Source: Molossus alvarezi (Eukaryota > Chordata > Mammalia > Chiroptera > Molossidae). Taken from it: a DNA stretch of 64,000 nt. Where the stretch lies: the NCBI GenBank assembly GCA_037176705.1, contig CM073899.1, forward strand, positions 5,766,001 to 5,830,000, in the 5' to 3' direction. Positions within the stretch are counted from its first letter, which is position 1, and each line of letters begins with the position of its first letter. This document shows positions 36,297-48,381 of this stretch, piece after piece. Under the pieces are notes generated by a model. The model made no database searches and was not told where the DNA came from. It saw only the letters and a list, made by a program, of their open reading frames with translations. The translations under genes were made by a program, and so were the position numbers.

Positions 36297-37050
36297 CTAA
36301 AATAGAAAGCAATATAAAAACAAAAGGTTGGAAACTTAAAAAATAATTATTTGCTTAGAAAACTTGCATTGGTTCACATGTGATTTTATGAACTATATCT
36401 CTGCGACCACAAAATCCCTATAAAATATGAGTTGGTGTACTTTTGACCATCACTGACAAGGTAAAATTATTAAGATGCTGCTGCAAGTTATATTACCTAT
36501 AAATGTTATGAACTAAGCAAGGAAACCCACTAAAACATGTTATTTCTAAAGGAACTTAATCTATATAATTCCACCTGCCTAGTGGTATGGGCACAGGTGC
36601 AACCAAGGAACGTGGAAAGTAAATGGCAGCAAATATCAGCCCTTTTCCATCCCCAGGATAATCCCCACACCAACTTCTTAGCTTCAGTCTCCTCTGAAAT
36701 CAAGCCACCCTCATACTGATAAAAACCTCTGCTTCACTTGACTAAAGAGAAGAATGGTTTTTCAGGCCTTCATGGATGATTCAGCTTTGGCTATGGCCAA
36801 ATTGGTTCTGGCATTAAGTGAAAACAAATGGGCTTCTGCAAGGACCTTCAGACAGGTCCCAAGACAACATTTCCCTTGAATGAATAAGCTCCACTAAAAA
36901 GAGGTCCATGGACTGAACTTCCAATTGCCCATAGTCCTTCAGAAGGTTCACGACCTGGTATGCCAGGGAGGCAGGCTCTTCAGGCCTCACTATTTACTTG
37001 TGATAAAGTTGAGAGGAAAGAATTCTAATGGTGAGTAGAGTAATACTCAC
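36297..37050 (-). other. PIP4P2 intron 6
   Basis: GTGAGT-AG intron of 754 bp, AT-rich, no repeats recognised. Confidence 0.85.
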
Positions 37051-37141
37051 AGTTAATCCAACTCCAATGAAAATACACATCATTCCAATGGTAATATATG
37101 CACAGCAGCGTCTTCGTGGAAGAGCACAACCCACTGAGGAG
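37051..37141 (-). CDS. PIP4P2: PIP4P2 exon 6
   Basis: Acceptor TTTGCAG. One base completes Ile, then SSVGCALPRRRCCAYITIGM, MCIFIGVGLT and donor GTGAGT. It is 91 nt and encodes most of the first membrane segment (about residues 193-210). A PRRRCC basic/cysteine patch precedes the helix. Confidence 0.97.
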
Positions 37142-37679
37142 CTGCAAATTCATGAGAGTAAGAGAGAGCATTAAGTATCCACATACTCTCCATGCCATCT
37201 GTGTGGGTACTCATCTACAGCTTCAGTAACATACACACTTTCATTTATTTCTTCAAGTTGAGAGACAAGAACCTGCCTTTTAAAAATGTCATTTTTAATG
37301 ACTAACACGAATCATAATCATAAATAGTGAGTTTATGACATACTGTGGCTTTAAACAAAGTTTAAGCTCTGATCATTGACAATATCCACACACAAAACCA
37401 GTGTGGTAAGTAATGATCTTTCAAGATAAAAATCTATGTTTAAAAACTCTATTCCAGAATGGAAAATTAGTGCTATCTTACAAACAGCATTTGATTTTTT
37501 TTCAAAAAGAAAAAGCCATCTTTGTTTCATGTCAACATTAAAATTAAACACTAAATCATTTACCTGTGTATCCGTCTCCAGCAGTTTACTCTACCATGCA
37601 TTAGAAACCAACAGTTTATTAGGATTGTGTGTTGGATAAGTCCAATGGTTTGTTTTTATTGTTATGTTCTTTTAAAATT

Positions 37680-37860
37680 TATTTTTCATTGAAGAAAGAA
37701 ATTGGATAGGAAGAATTAACGTCATTAAAACAACCGTACTAACCAAAGCGATCTATAGATTCAACACAATTCCTATCAAAATACCAAATGATTTTTTTCA
37801 CAGAACTAGAACAAATAATCCAAAAAATCATATGGAACCACAAAAGGTTCTAGGTGAATA
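37680..37860 (+). mobile_element. L1 ORF2 remnant
   Basis: A short + frame resembles the ORF2 segment [20 protein letters not shown]. Isolated, without L1 ends. Confidence 0.75.
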
Positions 37861-38321
37861 TTGAAGCAGCTTTTCTGTGGGCCAAAAGAATACAATTATT
37901 ACATTAATTTCAGTGCATGAATTCTGCCCATTTTTCATCACAACTTAGTCACTACCTGTGGGAAGTCTTCCCAGCAAATAAATAACCTACTGTCCTTCTA
38001 CAACCCAAGGGCCATCTCATCATAGGGACAAGGCAATGACCAATAAGCACCTGTTGCATGGCCAATACAATTTCTTACACTTTGAACACATATGTGGTAT
38101 CTGTATGCAATATAGAGTATGGCTCTGCATGTGTTAAGACTTTATATGTATATGTTTTCAACTGGATGCTTCTGTGACTTGCCTTTTATTTTCTCAATAT
38201 TCTGCATGTCTTCCATGTTCATATGTGGAGACCTAGTTCATTCATTTTCACGACTACCCTTCTTTATGTAAAAATACCAGTTTACTCTCCCTGTTGATGG
38301 ACAGTCAGGGGTTTTTGGTTT

Positions 38322-38546
38322 GTTTTTTTTCATCCTCACCCAAGGACATTTTTCCATTTTTTTGTTCAGACAGAGTGGGAGGGAGAGGAACATCGACATG
38401 AAAGGGACACATCGAGTGGCTGCCTCCAACATGACCAGCCAGGGCCGGGGACAAACTGCAACCGAGGCACATGCCCTGAGCGGGAACCGAACCCGGGTCT
38501 CTCTGGACCGCAGGCTGGCGCTCACTGAGTCAAACCAGCCAGGGCA
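38322..38546 (-). mobile_element. Ves SINE, antisense
   Basis: Flanked by GGTTTTTGGTTT at 38310-38321 and 38547-38558. T-run, TCCTCACCCAAGGA stem-loop and reversed head ending GCCAGGGCA. Shorter purine-rich region than usual. Confidence 0.95.
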
Positions 38547-38589
38547 GGTTTTTGGTTTTTTTTTAATTAATTTTTTGCTGCTTTAACGA

Positions 38590-38960
38590 TGCTGCTTTGA
38601 AACTCTTTTAGGTTTCCTTATGTACATATGCGGGGATTTCTCAAACATATAGCTAGGAATAGAATTGCTGGGTTGTACTGTAGTCATCATCTTCAGCTTT
38701 AATAAACGTCAAAGTTATATCCCCACCAAAACTGTGTGGGGCTCCTATTGCTCCCCCACACCCTCATCAATACGTCCACTCTTAGGATTTCCTCATGTTC
38801 GACAATCATGAGTAGGAATAGTATTCCATTGAGTTTTAATATGTATATCTCTGATTTCTAGCATGTTGAACATCTTCTAAAATACTATTTGACAATTGGT
38901 TTATTTTTCTGTTAATTACTTGTTCATTACTTTGTGATGGACTAGAGCACATGTTAAAAT
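38590..38960. mobile_element. Degenerate L1-derived sequence
   Basis: GGAATAGAATTGCTGGGTTGTA and neighbouring text resemble antisense L1 sequence (the TTGCTGGGTCATA pattern of many L1 copies). Highly diverged; ends not defined. Confidence 0.5.
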
Positions 38961-41229
38961 TCTATAACAGCAAAATCCAGAATCCAGTGGGTTAAGAAGT
39001 ACGTTTCTCCCGCATATAGGACTTCCAAGGTAAACGGCCCCCAGGTCGGTGGGCGGCTCTGCTCCATGGTGCCACTGACCCAGCAAGGTAACGGTCTCCT
39101 GCTGCAGCTGCCTCCTCCTGCTAGCTGTGGGGTTAAGCAGGTGTTTTTCAGGTTTACAGGAATGAGAAGGGGATTAGCCAGGTCATTCTAGGCCTAGCAG
39201 CGTGAGATTAAGGGACAGAAGCAACGAGCTATCTTGTATATTTATGGAAGTAGAACTTGTTGATGCAGGGACATAGGGAGTTGTGTGTAGAAGTGGCAGA
39301 AACCAAAACAAAGACACCACTAGAGAAGTTAGGGAAATACCTACACCCGGAGGGCTGTATGCACCTTACTAAAGTTTGTTGTTGGATTTTGGACTTTTGG
39401 CGATGGGCCTATAATAAGCCCATATGGTGCAGTGATGTCAATAAGCAGAAAATGCCCTTCCACAGGGCACTTTATATGCCAGTCAGAGCCAAACCTAGGA
39501 TAGCAACTGAAATAGTGCCTCCATGGGTTATGCAGTGTACGACCTACATGACTATGCTACAGCCAGGAGTTTGGGAGCTACTAAAAGATCTGAAGTCGGC
39601 GAGTTTAAAATCCATATTTGGTTTAGGGGACCATCGCTCTAGCAAATGGATAGATAAGTGTAAGGCTAAAGGCCAGGAGATACATTAGAAAGCCCTTGCA
39701 TTTGTCCTGGTAAGAGATCCTGAATGCACGAACAGTGAGAATAAGAGAGAGAATTAAAATGCCGAGATAGAATTGATAGGACTTGTTTCCATTTGGATGG
39801 GGAATAAATATACACTCGTATTTCTAGCTAGGTCAGCTGGGCAGATGGGAAAACATTCATCGATATAATGCATTCATCAATACATTAATAGAGTCATCAA
39901 TCACAGAATGGGGTAAGGAAGCTGGATGTATTGTATTTGAGAGGCCTGTGGACTCCTGGGTTGAAATAACACTCGATAAAACAGTAAATATAGGTAGAGT
40001 TACAGTTGAAGCTCTGAAAGAGAGCTGAGTGATTGAATGGCATGTTGATGGGGTTTGATGACGGGAACATGTGACAAAGCCCAGATGCAGTGTGGTCAAT
40101 TTGCAACCTTGGAGAACAGAAATATTTGACAACTTGGTAGAGAAAGTGAAGTCAGCAAAGGAGATAGCAAAACAATAGTCTGTGAAGTGGGAGAAGAACA
40201 GGAGAAAGCAGTATGTGGAAAGGAAAAAAGAACATATTTTAAAGAAGAAATAGGATGCTCACAGAATCAAACACTACAGAGAGAACAAGCAGGATGAAGA
40301 CTGAACAGATCTACGTGAATTTGCAATTGGGATGTTAATTTGGTCAGAACAAACGCAGTGGCCTAGTGGCTAATGGTACTTACTCCAGAGAACGGGGTGC
40401 CACGATCCCCAAGAGGAAGAGACCGGCATCGCTGGGACGAGGAAAGAAAGTGAGCAGAGACAGGTGTCTAAGTAGGAAGTGAGAGGACAGGCAGTTCCCA
40501 GACAGCCTGGGTTATCTCAGGGACAAGCGGCAACTCCTTTACTGACAGAGGAGTGGGTACGAGCAATGGGCTTTTAAGAGGAACAGTGTTATAAGGAGAT
40601 GACTACTTTGGGGGGCAGGGGAAGGCGTTCACCAAAAACGCTTAAAAATACCAAGCAAGGGTTTAGCTGAAATTTAAAACTATACCTTTGTAAAGAACTA
40701 ATCTATACAGAATTTCTTCAGCTCTCAGTAATCTTGGGGTGAAGGAAGGAAGACATCATGGCCACATTCCTCCACTGTTGGTGGTTTGAAAAGCAGGTAG
40801 ATGGGTTTGATTTTCAAGGGGTGAAGACAATCTAGCAAACCTAGGAGTTCCTCTATGTCTAACATGGTTAAAATGAACTTTTCATCTGTCTGCCAGACAC
40901 AATTCTAGATCCTGTTTTCCATGTCTTAGCGATGGTTCCACAGCTTCTCAGATATGTTACCCTTGACTCCAATCTCTCTCTCATCCCTTCATAGTCAACA
41001 CTATCCCATTTTCTTAACTTCTGCACGACCCCGCTGTACAAGTCGGTCCTCCCACAGGGCATCCCAGTGTCTTCTTCACATTATCCCTCCCTCCCCTTCC
41101 TCCTGGACACTTTCTCCATGTTCCCTTTCCCTCCAATCTGGATCAGGGGCTCTTCAGAGCAGAGGACGTGGCACACCATTTTCAAAGCACTTCGGACTTT
41201 ATGGTGACGATCTATTCTCTTCCTTGTAC

Positions 41230-41340
41230 CCACAAGATGAAGTTCCCTGAAGGCAAGGTTATTCTTTCATTTCAAGCACAGCACCTAGCACAGGAGTTTG
41301 TCGAATTCATGAATAATTATAAAAGAAAGCACTAAACAGC
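41230..41340 (+). mobile_element. L2/MIR-type 3' end remnant
   Basis: The CTGAAGGCAAGG, AGCACAGCACCTAGCACAGG and GAATTCATGAATAA pattern is typical of the end of an ancient LINE2-type repeat. Confidence 0.5.
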
Positions 41341-42445
41341 AAAGTAAGAGAGAGTAAGAGTCTGTTGCTGTTTAAAATGGGAGGTGTTGATCCACAAAGA
41401 AGTGTATCAGTGATGGAGAGAAATGTTATTTAATGATCAATATCATGGATTAAATCACCATCTCTCCTGGTCCCTGGCCTATTATAATATTTGCATGGAA
41501 GCGTAGCCAGCTTGTATTTCAGAATGCTAAGGCTTCATGCTCTGGCCAGCAGGGGCCACCAGCCCGAAGGAAAAGGAACCTTGCCATCAGCTAAACAGCC
41601 CGGAGGCTGCGTGGACGAGAATCAGTGACGGGAAACAAGGCTTCTTGGTCTCTGGAGCCCTGGGTGAAGCTGCCCCACATGTCTTGTGATGGTCTTAGAG
41701 TAGCGATTTAGTAACTCCTATAACTTAAAAATAATTTTAGGATATTTGTTATTTGTTTTTAAAGAAATAAAATTCTCCCTCAGAATCTTACTTCAGCACG
41801 TGACTCATCATTTTGTCATGAAGAAAAATATTCAAAGAGAAAAGAAATCCATCTACAAGCTGTACGTGTTCATGTGACAGCATCTCTGCTCAAAAGAATG
41901 CCTGGGGTCCCCCCGTGCTTGGCATGTGATTCCAGTCTATAACATTCCTCGGGTGATGTTTAAGCTGATTTATTCCATGCGAATGTCTATGTAAGTTGTT
42001 CCTTAAGTAACTGATAAAAGTTCTTCACATTAATATGCTGTCTTGTGATATTTTAACCAACCGCAGAGTATCTAGGCATTCAATACTTCTTTATTATTTG
42101 CAAAATATTGCCACTGTTCTAAAATAATTAACCAAGAAAAAGCACTTTGACCAAATATTTAATGTTTGTAGTAGTTCCTCCTCTGTAAAACGAGGACAAG
42201 GACTCCTGCGTTCCTGGATCGCGGGACGGGTTACAGCGAGGACACCGTGTCTGTGAAGGACTACCGTGCTGAGCACAGAGACGCTGCTCACAAGGCGCGG
42301 CTTTTCCCTACACAATCTTAATCCAAGTCAGTGTGCTCCGTGGAGATGCCTGCAATTTAACTTTCTTCATTTTTGTGACAATACAGCCAAGGCAGAGAAC
42401 TATGAATTATTCACATACATATTCACATACTGTGGGGGGGGGTCC

Positions 42446-42448
<3 letters not shown>

Positions 42449-42505
<57 letters not shown>
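42449..42505. repeat. (AT)n followed by T-run
   Basis: About 21 AT dinucleotides directly followed by about 15 T. It creates spurious Tyr-Ile frames. Confidence 0.97.
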
Positions 42506-42805
42506 CAAGGTACTTATTTGGAGTTATTCACTTTCTTGTCCATGTACGACACTTTGACTGGATTCAACAAATTTGAGAATTCAGACGATTAATTTAACAA
42601 AGAAATAAAAAAGAAAAAATGTGTTCCTTTGAAGTTAGAAATATGTTGTAAAGGGTTATTCTCTCAGGGCTATATTTAGCTGGAATCAGTTTTAGCAGAG
42701 ACAAAGGGAGATATTTTGTTACATATACTCAACTTTCAGACAGTTTTTAATTCCTTTTTCCTATAAATCATTGTTAGAATTTCTCTATCAAATAGATAAG
42801 GTATT

Positions 42806-42964
42806 GCCCTGGCCAGTTTGGCTCGGCAGTTGGAGCGTCGGCCTGTGGTACAGAGAGACCCAGGTTTGGTTCCCGCTAAGGGCGCATATCTCGGTTGCAG
42901 TTTGTCCCCAGCCCTGGTTGGGTTGGATGGGTGGCAGCCACTTGATGTGTCCCTTTCACGTCGA

Positions 42965-43000
<36 letters not shown>

Positions 43001-43087
43001 TCTCTCTCCTCTCTTCCTCTCTCTCCCTCCCACTTTATCTGAACAAAAAGTAAAAAAATGTCCTTAGGTGAGGATAAAAAAAAAAAG
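42806..43087 (+). mobile_element. Ves SINE, full length
   Basis: Flanks TAGATAAGGTATT (42793-42805) and TAGATGAGGTATT (43088-43100) form the target duplication. Head GCCCTGGCCAGTTTGGCTCG, long (CT)n, and a TCCTTAGGTGAGGA stem-loop. Confidence 0.95.
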
Positions 43088-44059
43088 TAGATGAGGTATT
43101 TATATCATATTAAGGATCAAACAAATGAAACTATGAACTCATATTTTCAATTTTCAAAACTGAATTGTCAAAACATTCCAGTGTTATTTCCTTAGCTCAA
43201 GTTATAATTCACACACACATATGTAGGGAGTAATAATTTTAAAATTAAAATTTTATTATCAACATAGATGCTGTGCAGCATATTCTTGACCCAGCAAGCC
43301 TGGGACTGCAGGCCACAGGATGGTCTGATGGCAGGGTTGGCCCTGGGCTGGCACCTGGAAACTTAGATTTCTAGAGAGTTCCCACCATTCCCTGAGTAAC
43401 CAGAGTGGCTTACCAGGCCTACATTGTGCAAACAACATGGTTAGCATGAACACCTGCTTTCCTTTTGGGAGTCTAGACATTAGGTTTGTGTTCGGCAGTG
43501 GTGCCTGAGACCAGCTCCGACAAAAGCCTCTCCGGTAGATACATTTCAAGTGTTGTGACAATTTGTTGCTGGAGGAATGAAGGGGTCCTGTGTGACTCCA
43601 CGGAAAGAACGCGTGGACACTTCTCCTTCCCCCAGACTTTCCCCACGAGCCCTTTTCTGTGGCTGAGTCACTTTGTTTTCACTCTCATACATCATAGCTG
43701 TGACTACAAACATATACTACTGATTCCTATCAGTCCCCAGAGAAAATCATGCAGTCTCGGGGTGACTTGGGGGCCCCCAACCCAAATGCCATAAAATGTC
43801 TCTAATCAGAATATCTTCCATTTTCCCCCATTGTTATATTGTCTTTTATTTTCCTTTGGTACACCATTTAGAAATAAAAATAAATAAACTCAATAGTTAA
43901 TGTAGATAAATCATTGTGTAAGCTTTGCCATCAGGTAATAATCTTCTTAGGCAGGAGATGAGAAAAGCTAACAAGTATCTTTTCTCCTAAATAACAGCTC
44001 ATTTAAACATAAATTTTACATTTACTTCCCAGCAGCATTTCCAATGGTGGGGAACTTAC

Positions 44060-44112
44060 ATTTTTTTGCAGTGTGGGCATTTTGCCAGAGTGTTGAACCT
44101 CAGTTCCATCCA
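44060..44112 (-). CDS. PIP4P2: PIP4P2 exon 5
   Basis: Acceptor TTTTACAG, then WMELRFNTLAKCPHCKK and AT before donor GTAAGT. It is 53 nt. It carries one CPHC zinc-ribbon-like cysteine pair. The small size is normal for the gene. Confidence 0.97.
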
Positions 44113-45589
44113 CTGTAAAATAAACAGAGGGATTGAAAAGAAAAACAACTTTGTCCAATCTGATAAGATGTTTCTTTTAGTGCAAATGTCATCCAGGATC
44201 ACAGCAGAATCAACCACCTTCTCATGGCTGGAAGAGCTGTTCCCTCTGACTCTCCCTGGCCTTAAAATATACTTTGGGATTCCCAACCAAAACAGTTCCC
44301 ATGATTTCTCCAAGGTTCTGACGCAATCTGGGTTTGCTTTGCAATGAAACTGAATGTACTGCTGTAATTAGGGTCATTTCTTTCAAATTTATGTCTCAGT
44401 TCACTCCCAGGGGAAAAAAACATTTCATGTACCTTCAAAGTTTTTGTTCCTTTAAATCTTGAAAATTAACCTTTTAAATACATGAATATTTAAATTCATT
44501 ACTGAAATGCAGCTATTTATTCTATTAACGTGTGAAACTCACAAAGTAAATAAACTAAAGATTTTAAACATTCTTGAACTTTGTAACTTGTCTCGATTGT
44601 TTTTAGGCCTCGTAAGTCAAGGTGGAACAACGTAGAGAATAAGCAAATCAATTGTGCTAATAGTTAAAAGCGTGAAGGGCAAAGAACATACTACAAAGGA
44701 AGGATGTGACTGTTCATGACCAGCATAATAATGACAATAAGGCAAAGTTCTGAAGTCAGAATTAAGAACTTTGCAGTCTGTTCATTCTTCATACTCTGAG
44801 CATCTCTCCCTCATTAATCCGAAACTCTCTAAAGAAACAGCCATCCAGAAAACCAGTTAATCCGCAATGGGTTAATAAAGAATTTACCTTTGAAAATATA
44901 AAAAATAAAAATGAATAAATAAAGTAACAGCCATCCTATAGGTATGTACTGCATTCCCCTAATCACCAAACAGTCTGTTTTCCAGGAATTTTGAAATCAT
45001 CTTCAAATACAGTATGTTAATCCAAAACACACTTTCCTGCTAAAAAATTTAAGTTTCTAATCATAATTACTGTGCTAATATGCTTATATGATTGACTTGC
45101 CGGGACTGAAGATTAAGAAGGAGAAAGCTTTAGCTCAGTCTTGGATTTGCACATTACTTTAGTGATTTTCATCTAGAAGGAAAACATCTAATGCACACAT
45201 TTTTTAAGAAATAAAAATCATGTCAGAAACATATCTTTGTAACTTCTCGATTTGGATTATTCTCTAAAATGCACTACCAGATGATTTAAAAAAATTAAAT
45301 ACAAACATTTCTAATAGTTCTTATTTTCATTGTCTTCCTCCTATTAGATCAGAAAACCCCACACGGTCGAAGAGTGTGCCTGCCCAGCACTTAGCCTGTG
45401 CCTGAAACTCATTCAATATATATTTTTGAACAAATAAAATCAACTCACTTATAATGTGGTTACAAAGAGTATCCATGACAAGGATTTGAAACATAAAACA
45501 GAACTGGGTAAAATGCAAGGTAATTATGGAGAGGAGCTCACTGAAGTAAGTGGAAACTAAATCTGTTTGGAAGATTTTAAAATAGTATT

Positions 45590-45700
45590 TCAGCCCTGGC
45601 TGGTTTGGCTCAGTAGTTGGAGTGTCGGCCTGCAGACCAGAGAGTCCCGGGTTCAGTTCCCACTAGGGGCATGTACCAAAAATAAATAAATAAAATAAAA
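45590..45700 (+). mobile_element. Short head-only Ves SINE with A-rich tail
   Basis: Flanked by a perfect TAAAATAGTATT repeat at 45578-45589 and 45701-45712. The tRNA-like head stops at GGGGCATGTACC and passes straight into an (AAAT)n tail, the same structure as the antisense copy at 24390-24498. Confidence 0.95.
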
Positions 45701-45746
45701 TAAAATAGTATTGCGAAATATGATTTGTTTACATATAAGAAAAAAG

Positions 45747-45980
45747 CCCTGACCAGTGTAGCTCAGTTGGTTGGAGCACTGTCCCATATACCAAAAAGTC
45801 AAGGATTCGCTTCCCAGTCTGGGCACATACCCAGGTTGCAAGTTCAATCCCTGGTGGGGGTGGGTATGGGGTGCGGGGGGCAGCCGATGATGTTTCTCTC
45901 TCTTTCCCTCTCCCTTCCTCTCTCTCTAAAAATTCGATAAAAAACATATCATTGGGTGAGGATTAAAAAAAATAAAAAGA
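45747..45980 (+). mobile_element. Ves SINE, second head type
   Basis: Head GCCCTGACCAGTGTAGCTCA, G-rich insertion (GGTGGGGGTGGGTATGGGGT), CT-rich region, tail with a decayed GGGTGAGGATTAAA. Confidence 0.93.
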
Positions 45981-46223
45981 GCCCTGGCCAGTTTGGCTCA
46001 GCGGTTAGAGTGTCGGCCTGCGGTCTGGAGAGACCCGGGTTCGGTTCACGCTAAGGGCACGTACTTCGGTTGCAGTTTGTCCCCGGCCCTGGTTGGTCGT
46101 GTGGGTGGCAGCCACTCGATGTGTCCCTTCACGTCGATGTTTCTCTCTCTCTCTCCTTCCTCTCTCTCCCTCCCACTCTATCTGTACAAAAAATGGAACA
46201 ATATCCTCGGGTGAGGATAAAAA

Positions 46224-46258
<35 letters not shown>
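45981..46258 (+). mobile_element. Ves SINE with 33-A tail
   Basis: Adjacent to the previous copy. Complete head, body, (CT)n, a TCCTCGGGTGAGGA stem-loop (46204-46217) and an uninterrupted 33-A run (46226-46258), signs of a recent insertion. Confidence 0.96.
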
Positions 46259-46264
<6 letters not shown>

Positions 46265-46758
46265 GATAATATAGTTAATGTAGTCAAAATACTAAATGTA
46301 TCAATACCTACAGAGTACATCATTCTATATTACAGAGTACATCATTCTATATTAAATCAATAGATAATAATTTTTAAAGAAATTTGTTAACTATTCTCAC
46401 CAAGTATCCTCTGATTTATTTCGTATATCCTCTAATTCATGTACTTTGTTGTTGATTTAATCAGTAAACTATAAATGCAAGAAGGAGGATTTATCTTGTC
46501 CTACTAAATCAGAAAAATACTAGCAATTGTGGCTAAATGTAGTAAGTTGGATAAATGCATGCATTTCCATCTCCTTGCCCAAACCTGACTAAAATGATCA
46601 TAAATGAATTTAAAAATGTATAATACCACAAGGACAAAGAGAATCAGAAGAGAAATGGCCTCAAATTTTTGGACAGTGGGAAGGTAACGCAGACTTGGGA
46701 ACTGACTTAGGAAGAAGGATGCTGACCACCTGCCAAGGTCCTTTCAGAGAACAGCAGG

Positions 46759-46813
46759 TGCCCTGGCCGGTTTGGCTCAGCGGTTGGAACGTCGGCCTGC
46801 GGTACAGAGAAGA
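46759..46813 (+). mobile_element. 55-bp SINE head stub with target duplication, no tail
   Basis: Only the first part of the head (GCCCTGGCCGGTTTGGCTCA to GTCGGCCTGCGGTACAGAGA) is present between perfect 14-bp repeats CAGAGAACAGCAGG at 46745-46758 and 46814-46827. No A-rich tail and no B box. Confidence 0.93.
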
Positions 46814-47077
46814 CAGAGAACAGCAGGCTGGTTCCCACAAAGAACAGCGGAACAGCTCAGGAGTTGGGGCCAGCAGGTGCATGTCAGGAGTAGTGATAAA
46901 ACAGAGATACTGGTTGTAAAGCTCCCTCCACATCACAAAATCAGGAGCCTCTCCTTCCCTAACATATGCAAGAGAAAAGTGATTTATTCTGAAAGGAAAT
47001 GAATCAGAGGTTTGTGACCCGAGGGACACTAGCAAGCAGAGGGCAAGAATAAGAAAGCATTCTAAAAACAGAAACTA

Positions 47078-47280
47078 GCACAGCAGATGTGGCTCAGTGG
47101 TTGAGCATGGTCCCATGCACCAAGAGGTTGCTGGTTCAATTCCCTGTCAGGGCACATGCCCGGGTTGCAGGCTCCATCCCCAGTAGGGGGCATGCAGGAG
47201 GCAGCCAATGGATGTTTCGGTCTCCCTCACCCTTCCTTCCTCTTTATCTAAAAATCAATAGAAACACATTTTTATAAATG
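47078..47280 (+). mobile_element. Ves SINE, second head type
   Basis: AGCACAGCAGATGTGGCTCA head with CACCAAGAGGTTGCTGG, GGGGGCATGCAGGAGGCAGC body and AATCAATAGAAACAC. Moderately diverged. Confidence 0.93.
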
Positions 47281-47651
47281 AAATAAAAACAGGAATTAAG
47301 TTAAAGTCTATAGCCTGAACAGTGGATGACACCTTCCACCCTATTACTTTTCTTAACTCTTAGAAAGCACTTCCAAGCATACCCCTCACAAGAGATCTGG
47401 GATTGAATGTTCCCTTTAGAAACATACCATAAAAAAAAAAAAAAAAAAAAAAGACAGACTTATTGACACTAATAGTTGACAATTCTTTAAAAGGAGAGAA
47501 GGAGGAGAGGAAGGAAAGGAGTATTGGAGGGGAGGGAAACAAGAAAGAAGGAGACAAAGTTTAACTCCTGCTGCATGCAACAAACTTTTCAATAAAAACC
47601 TCTATCATAAAAGAAAACAGATAGAAAAATGGGTAGAAAACAGGGACAAGG

Positions 47652-47859
47652 CACCCGGCCAGTGTGGCTCTGTGGTTGAGCATCGACCCATGCACCGAGA
47701 GGTCACCAGTTTGATTCCTGGTCAGGGCACATGCCCAGGTTGTAGGCCAAATCCCCAGTGGAGGGCATGCAGGAGGCAGTCAATCGATGTTCTCTCTCAT
47801 TATTGTTTCTATCTCTCTCCCTGTCCCTTCCTCTCTCTCTGAAATCAATAAAGAAAAAA
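47652..47859 (+). mobile_element. Ves SINE with perfect target duplication
   Basis: AGAAAACAGGGACAAGG at 47635-47651 and 47860-47876 (17 bp, identical). Second head type, CT-rich region and AATCAATAAAG tail. Confidence 0.97.
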
Positions 47860-48381
47860 AGAAAACAGGGACAAGGAATACAAAAGACAAAATCTCAGGA
47901 AAAATATAAGAGCTGCAGAAAGGTGCTATAAAGAAGAGACTGTTCTTTAGGAAAATGAAAAATTAATCAGAGAACACAGGGAAACTCTGGGAAATTAAGC
48001 ATGAATTTAGATCATCTGAAATTAAAATTTTGAATTAAATTTAGAAGATATGGTTGGAGAAGTGTCCCAGTAAGTAAAAGAAAAGCCAAAAGGGGAAAGA
48101 AAATGTTTGAAGGAGAGAGAGAGAGAGTCTGTGGAGGTGATCGGTCATGAGTCCTAGAAAAACGGAATAGAGGAAACAGAGGACTAGGAGGGACCACCGA
48201 GAACCCAGTGAGTTCGTACACCTCCCAGCCAAGGCACATTTGAATGAAGTTTCGGCGCGCAGGACACATGAAAGGAAAGTGAAGGAGAGAAAAGCTCACA
48301 CAGGATGGGGCAGTGGAGTTCTCACCAGTGGAGCAAATCCTTAAAATGTGTGAGAGAAAACAACTGTCAACCTATCGTTCT

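Larger units (their letters stand above)
37142..44059 (-). other. PIP4P2 intron 5
   Basis: 6.9-kb GTAAGT-AG intron. It has an L1 ORF2 remnant (37680-37860), SINEs at 38322-38546 and 42806-43087, L1-like or unclassified old repeats (38590-40450), an L2-type end near 41230-41330 and an (AT)n/T run at 42449-42505. A 143-codon + frame (39257-39688) is unassigned. No gene is supported. Confidence 0.75.

Noticed and set aside
42266..42592. Tyr-Ile repeat frame
   Set aside because: Translation of an (AT)n microsatellite and T-run.
46041..46054. tRNA genes suggested by A- and B-box-like sequences in many places
   Set aside because: They are heads of tRNA-derived SINEs. The 3' halves cannot fold into a tRNA cloverleaf, and they are followed by the SINE body.
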